The notes beneath the pieces are model-generated. The model was not told the origin of the DNA and ran no database searches. It was given only the letters and a program-made list of their open reading frames with translations. This document shows positions 61,415 to 64,000 of a DNA stretch of 64,000 nt, piece after piece (the stretch's first letter is position 1; the number at the start of each line of letters is the position of its first letter). Source of the DNA: Chryseobacterium gleum. Its GTDB lineage: Bacteria > Bacteroidota > Bacteroidia > Flavobacteriales > Schleiferiaceae. Made by a program: the position numbers and the translations under genes. The DNA is taken from assembly GCA_945883565.1 (NCBI GenBank), contig CAMCXO010000003.1, positions 62,001 to 126,000 on the forward strand, written 5' to 3'.

Positions 61415-62971
61415 TTAAAACATCAGCCATTTATATACCATAAAAATGGTCCATGGATTAACGGGTCTTTCGCTTACGCCACCATTTACGGACTCACTGT
61501 CGTAAAAGTCGCCCAACCAACAATAGGCCGCATGGCATTCTAGCTGCATAAAGGTTTTAATAGTGTAGCTAAGCCGGGTATTTCCCTCGGTTCCCAACAA
61601 ATAGCCGCCATTTGTAGGTGCAATATTGGCAATGGCAGCAGCAGCCCCTATTTTCCAATTGAGTTTATTGGGAATCAGGTCTCTGTAGTAATTCAAAACC
61701 AATCCACTTACACCATATCCTAAATTAGACGGATCGTTAACCAAAGAGACAAAACGGTTTACTACATTGCCATGAGGGAATAATATGTATGCCCCACTGC
61801 TTATGAAAAGGCTAACTGGTGTCCCCCAGTAATTTCCAGTCATAACCCCTGTATAATGGCCATCGGCTGCTCCATTTGCATCGCCACTGGCAAATAACAA
61901 ATCAGCTTGAATGACGTCGCCGGCTGTCATACCGTATCTATATCCCATTTTCAAATTCGCACCCAAACCGCCAAGGGTGCTGTATTGGCTGTAATTATTG
62001 TCTTGAGCTGTATCGACCCGACCAAAATTGAAATTTAGGAAGCCCGTTAACATGTATCGATCGTGGCTATAGTCGGCATTTCGAGTAAAAAAACTTCCGG
62101 TCCAAAATACATCGGCCTTGTATGCACTTCCGCCTAATGGAAAGCGGTAAAGGCCGTTATAGTCAGTTAATGTAGAATTCAATCCTTGGCCTAAAATAGA
62201 TGGTCCGCCTTCGCCATTGGCCCGGTCGCGCACATAGTCCGCACTAAAACCCAATTTCCATTTGGTGGCTATGTCTTTTTCGTACATTGCCTCTAAGCGA
62301 ATAACATCGTCTTTTTCGTGAACGTTATTTTCCCAAAACTGCCAGAAGCCTATTTTGGCACGTTCAAAATCTCCATCGTAACGAATATTGAGGCCACTCG
62401 CGTCGGTTCCCCAGTACGTTAATCTGTAACCAGTACCTGTGAGTTGATCGAAAAGGGTTCTATAAGGGTTATTCGGATTGTCGAACATGCGCTGTAACCC
62501 CAACAATACTGATATTCTTGGAAAGGGTTTGAGCTCTAGCGAAACGTTTTGGGTTTGAATGTTTACCTGATCGGAGGCAATAGCGCCTCCAAAATTACCT
62601 CCTGCCCCATAAGCTGCATCGCCCCACGTATAATCTATTTCAAAACTGGCCCTTAAAATGGCTTTACCATTTAGCAACTTAGGTTGATAAATAAAGAAAG
62701 GAAGAAACCTTTGTTCAACATAGGCGGTGGTATTTTCGGAAGAAGTGGTAGTTGTGTTTTGTCCGAATAAACGCCCAAAAATCTGTCCCCTTAAAAAATC
62801 ATTGGTAGGGTAATAGTTTCCACTTACAAATTGGGTATAGGAATAAGCTATAAACTGAAACTCTTTTTCAGCTTTTTGGGGAATTTCTTTGTCGAAAATT
62901 CTTTGATTTTCTATTTGTGCCGATGCGCTCAAGGCGAGCAAAAGGGCAAAGGCCGAAATTTTTGTTCGCAT
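61415..62971 (-). CDS. Outer-membrane beta-barrel protein, unknown function
   Basis: 518 residues from ATG 62971. A signal peptide (TKISAFALLLALSASAQ) leads to many amphipathic strands with aromatic girdles, such as AILRASFEIDYTWGDAAYG, GLNIRYDGDFERAKIGFWQF and YMLTGFLNFNFGRVD, and it ends in a terminal strand (PWTIFMVYKWLMF). No family was recognised. Co-transcription with the downstream lipoprotein hydrolase is likely. Confidence 0.75.
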   Translation of the reverse strand: MRTKISAFALLLALSASAQIENQRIFDKEIPQKAEKEFQFIAYSYTQFVSGNYYPTNDFLRGQIFGRLFGQNTTTTSSENTTAYVEQRFLPFFIYQPKLLNGKAILRASFEIDYTWGDAAYGAGGNFGGAIASDQVNIQTQNVSLELKPFPRISVLLGLQRMFDNPNNPYRTLFDQLTGTGYRLTYWGTDASGLNIRYDGDFERAKIGFWQFWENNVHEKDDVIRLEAMYEKDIATKWKLGFSADYVRDRANGEGGPSILGQGLNSTLTDYNGLYRFPLGGSAYKADVFWTGSFFTRNADYSHDRYMLTGFLNFNFGRVDTAQDNNYSQYSTLGGLGANLKMGYRYGMTAGDVIQADLLFASGDANGAADGHYTGVMTGNYWGTPVSLFISSGAYILFPHGNVVNRFVSLVNDPSNLGYGVSGLVLNYYRDLIPNKLNWKIGAAAAIANIAPTNGGYLLGTEGNTRLSYTIKTFMQLECHAAYCWLGDFYDSESVNGGVSERPVNPWTIFMVYKWLMF

Positions 62972-63043
62972 CACTGGGCTTTAAATAAAAAACCGGTTCC
63001 ACCACTTAAGATGAAACCAGTTTGCTACTCTTTCACAGAAAAG

Positions 63044-63544
63044 TTAATTAACCTTACGGTATGTTTGAACGTTAATGGTTCCTAGTGCCCCACCATTGGT
63101 GCTGCCAAATCCAGCGGCTGGAGTGGGCGGAACCGCCTGAATATCGGGCTGGGTTTGAACAATTTCGTAGGTCATTGTACTGCCATCAACCTTAAAAATG
63201 CCTTCACTGGTAAGCGTAGCAGGGACGGTTTGATTTACTTCTATTGTCCAAATATCGGTAGTTGCTTTTTGCTGGGTATAGGTTCCGCTAAGCGTTACCA
63301 AAGCACCGCTTGTGCTATACTGCTCTACCAAGTAGGTATTGTTGGTGTTGAATTCGGCATAAATAGAATCTGTTTGGAACAAAGTAACCAGCAAAGGCGC
63401 TACATCGCTACCCGATGATTGCCATTTGCCTTGAATGCCTGTAGCCGTTGGGGTGTTATTATCATCGTTATCGTCTTCTTTTTTACAAGCTGATACCGCT
63501 ACAATAGCTGCCAAAGAAAGGCCTAACCATGCGTTGATTTTCAT
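63044..63544 (-). CDS. Lipocalin-like lipoprotein
   Basis: 166 residues. Signal peptide with lipobox VSAC followed by an Asp/Asn-rich linker (KKEDDNDDNN), a layout common for surface-exposed Bacteroidota lipoproteins. The mature part starts GIQGKWQSSG and has successive beta strands (YAEFNTNNTYLVEQYSTSG, LSGTYTQQK, MTYEIVQTQ), as in the lipocalin-like domain. Ligand unknown. Confidence 0.8.
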   Translation of the reverse strand: MKINAWLGLSLAAIVAVSACKKEDDNDDNNTPTATGIQGKWQSSGSDVAPLLVTLFQTDSIYAEFNTNNTYLVEQYSTSGALVTLSGTYTQQKATTDIWTIEVNQTVPATLTSEGIFKVDGSTMTYEIVQTQPDIQAVPPTPAAGFGSTNGGALGTINVQTYRKVN

Positions 63545-63676
63545 TCTTTTTAGGGGTTTTAGGTTTTGATTTGTTCAAATTTAATCTCACCTATCTCAAA
63601 CAGCCACCTCAGCTACTTTTGCTTTGCATGGACTTAAATATAAATAAAAGATATTTTGGTATTAATAAACTGATAA

Positions 63677-64000
63677 TCAAAGAATCAATCTGTCTGTAAA
63701 AAGTTCTGACCACAGTTTCTTCATCATATCTGGTTGAATGGCATACAAGGCCCTAATTTGTTGCCTGATTCTTTCTCGTCTTAGCGGATCTTGCATTAAA
63801 TTTTTGGCTACTTCAACCATTTGTTTTACAGCAAGTGCTTCATTAAGATCGCCTTCCATAAAATCGGCCAAGGCTATATACCAACTTACAGTTGGCAAAT
63901 AATGGCTCTTACCCGCATAATTCAACTCCTTTTCGCGCATCCCCTTGCGATCTACGATGTACAATAAGCGGGCAAACTTTTCCTGCATTACCAAACTTCT
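63677..64000 (-). CDS. C-terminal part of an unidentified helical protein, cut by window edge
   Basis: The frame is open to the window end, so the N-terminus is missing. About 107 residues are seen, largely helical (FARLLYIVDRKGMREKELNY, LADFMEGDLNEALAVKQMVE, and ALYAIQPDMMKKLWSELFTD). No family is recognised. An apparent start within the window is probably internal. Confidence 0.6.
   Translation of the reverse strand, partial: RSLVMQEKFARLLYIVDRKGMREKELNYAGKSHYLPTVSWYIALADFMEGDLNEALAVKQMVEVAKNLMQDPLRRERIRQQIRALYAIQPDMMKKLWSELFTDRLIL

Overview
The window reads as chromosomal DNA of a member of the Bacteroidota, probably a flavobacteria-like lineage; order and genus cannot be fixed from the sequence alone. 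The grounds are a complete Bat (batA-E) operon, a fused lpxC-fabZ gene, DUF2851, a DUF5686-like barrel, a methionine synthase split into two proteins under a SAM riboswitch, kynureninase next to kynurenine 3-monooxygenase, and promoters of the TAnnTTTG type. Most genes are tightly packed, with ATGA/GTGA/TTGA stop-start overlaps marking operons.

Layout. 1-3 kb: end of a class I aminotransferase, then padR-pspC on the minus strand with a likely self-regulating operator. 3-8 kb: SAM-I riboswitch, metH1, metH2 and metF, a methionine/one-carbon operon. 8-12.7 kb: small lipoprotein, a TIGR03643-LRR pair, rpiB-aroQ, and a membrane hybrid histidine kinase whose ATP-binding domain looks degenerate. 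12.9-20.9 kb: moxR, DUF58, a small membrane protein, then batA, batB, batC, batD and batE. 20.9-24.2 kb: FkbM methyltransferase and two glycosyltransferases. 24.3-29.4 kb (minus): comF, a membrane protein, lpxD, lpxC-fabZ, lpxA and a lone ABC ATPase, i.e. lipid A biosynthesis. 29.4-33.5 kb: coiled-coil membrane protein, CDF metal transporter, ClC channel, a 54-codon ORF and an O-methyltransferase, ending at tRNA-Asn.

33.6-40.4 kb is an accessory, repeat-rich island beside tRNA-Asn. It holds relic IS21-like end repeats, a broken REP-associated transposase riddled with its own in-frame palindromes, and a decayed type I restriction-modification locus. That locus consists of intact hsdM carrying two in-frame palindromic inserts, a HepT-MntA type toxin-antitoxin pair, and an hsdS collapsed to its two tips. 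Beyond it lies about 2.7 kb without convincing genes. That stretch contains a 1.05-kb array of roughly fifty degenerate 21-bp units held almost perfectly in register, and a nested set of longer direct and inverted repeats. This array is the least explained structure in the window.

40.4-64 kb returns to housekeeping: GT2 and an exonuclease, an outer-membrane DUF5686-like protein, YaeR-type VOC protein, GT39, etfB-etfA, bifunctional nuclease, CNT nucleoside transporter, UbiA-like protein, kynU-kmo, a TolC/adaptor pair lacking its pump, 4.5S SRP RNA, DUF2851, pdxH, yqgE, a class IV aminotransferase, a lipoprotein hydrolase, an outer-membrane barrel, a lipocalin-like lipoprotein and a truncated gene at the edge.
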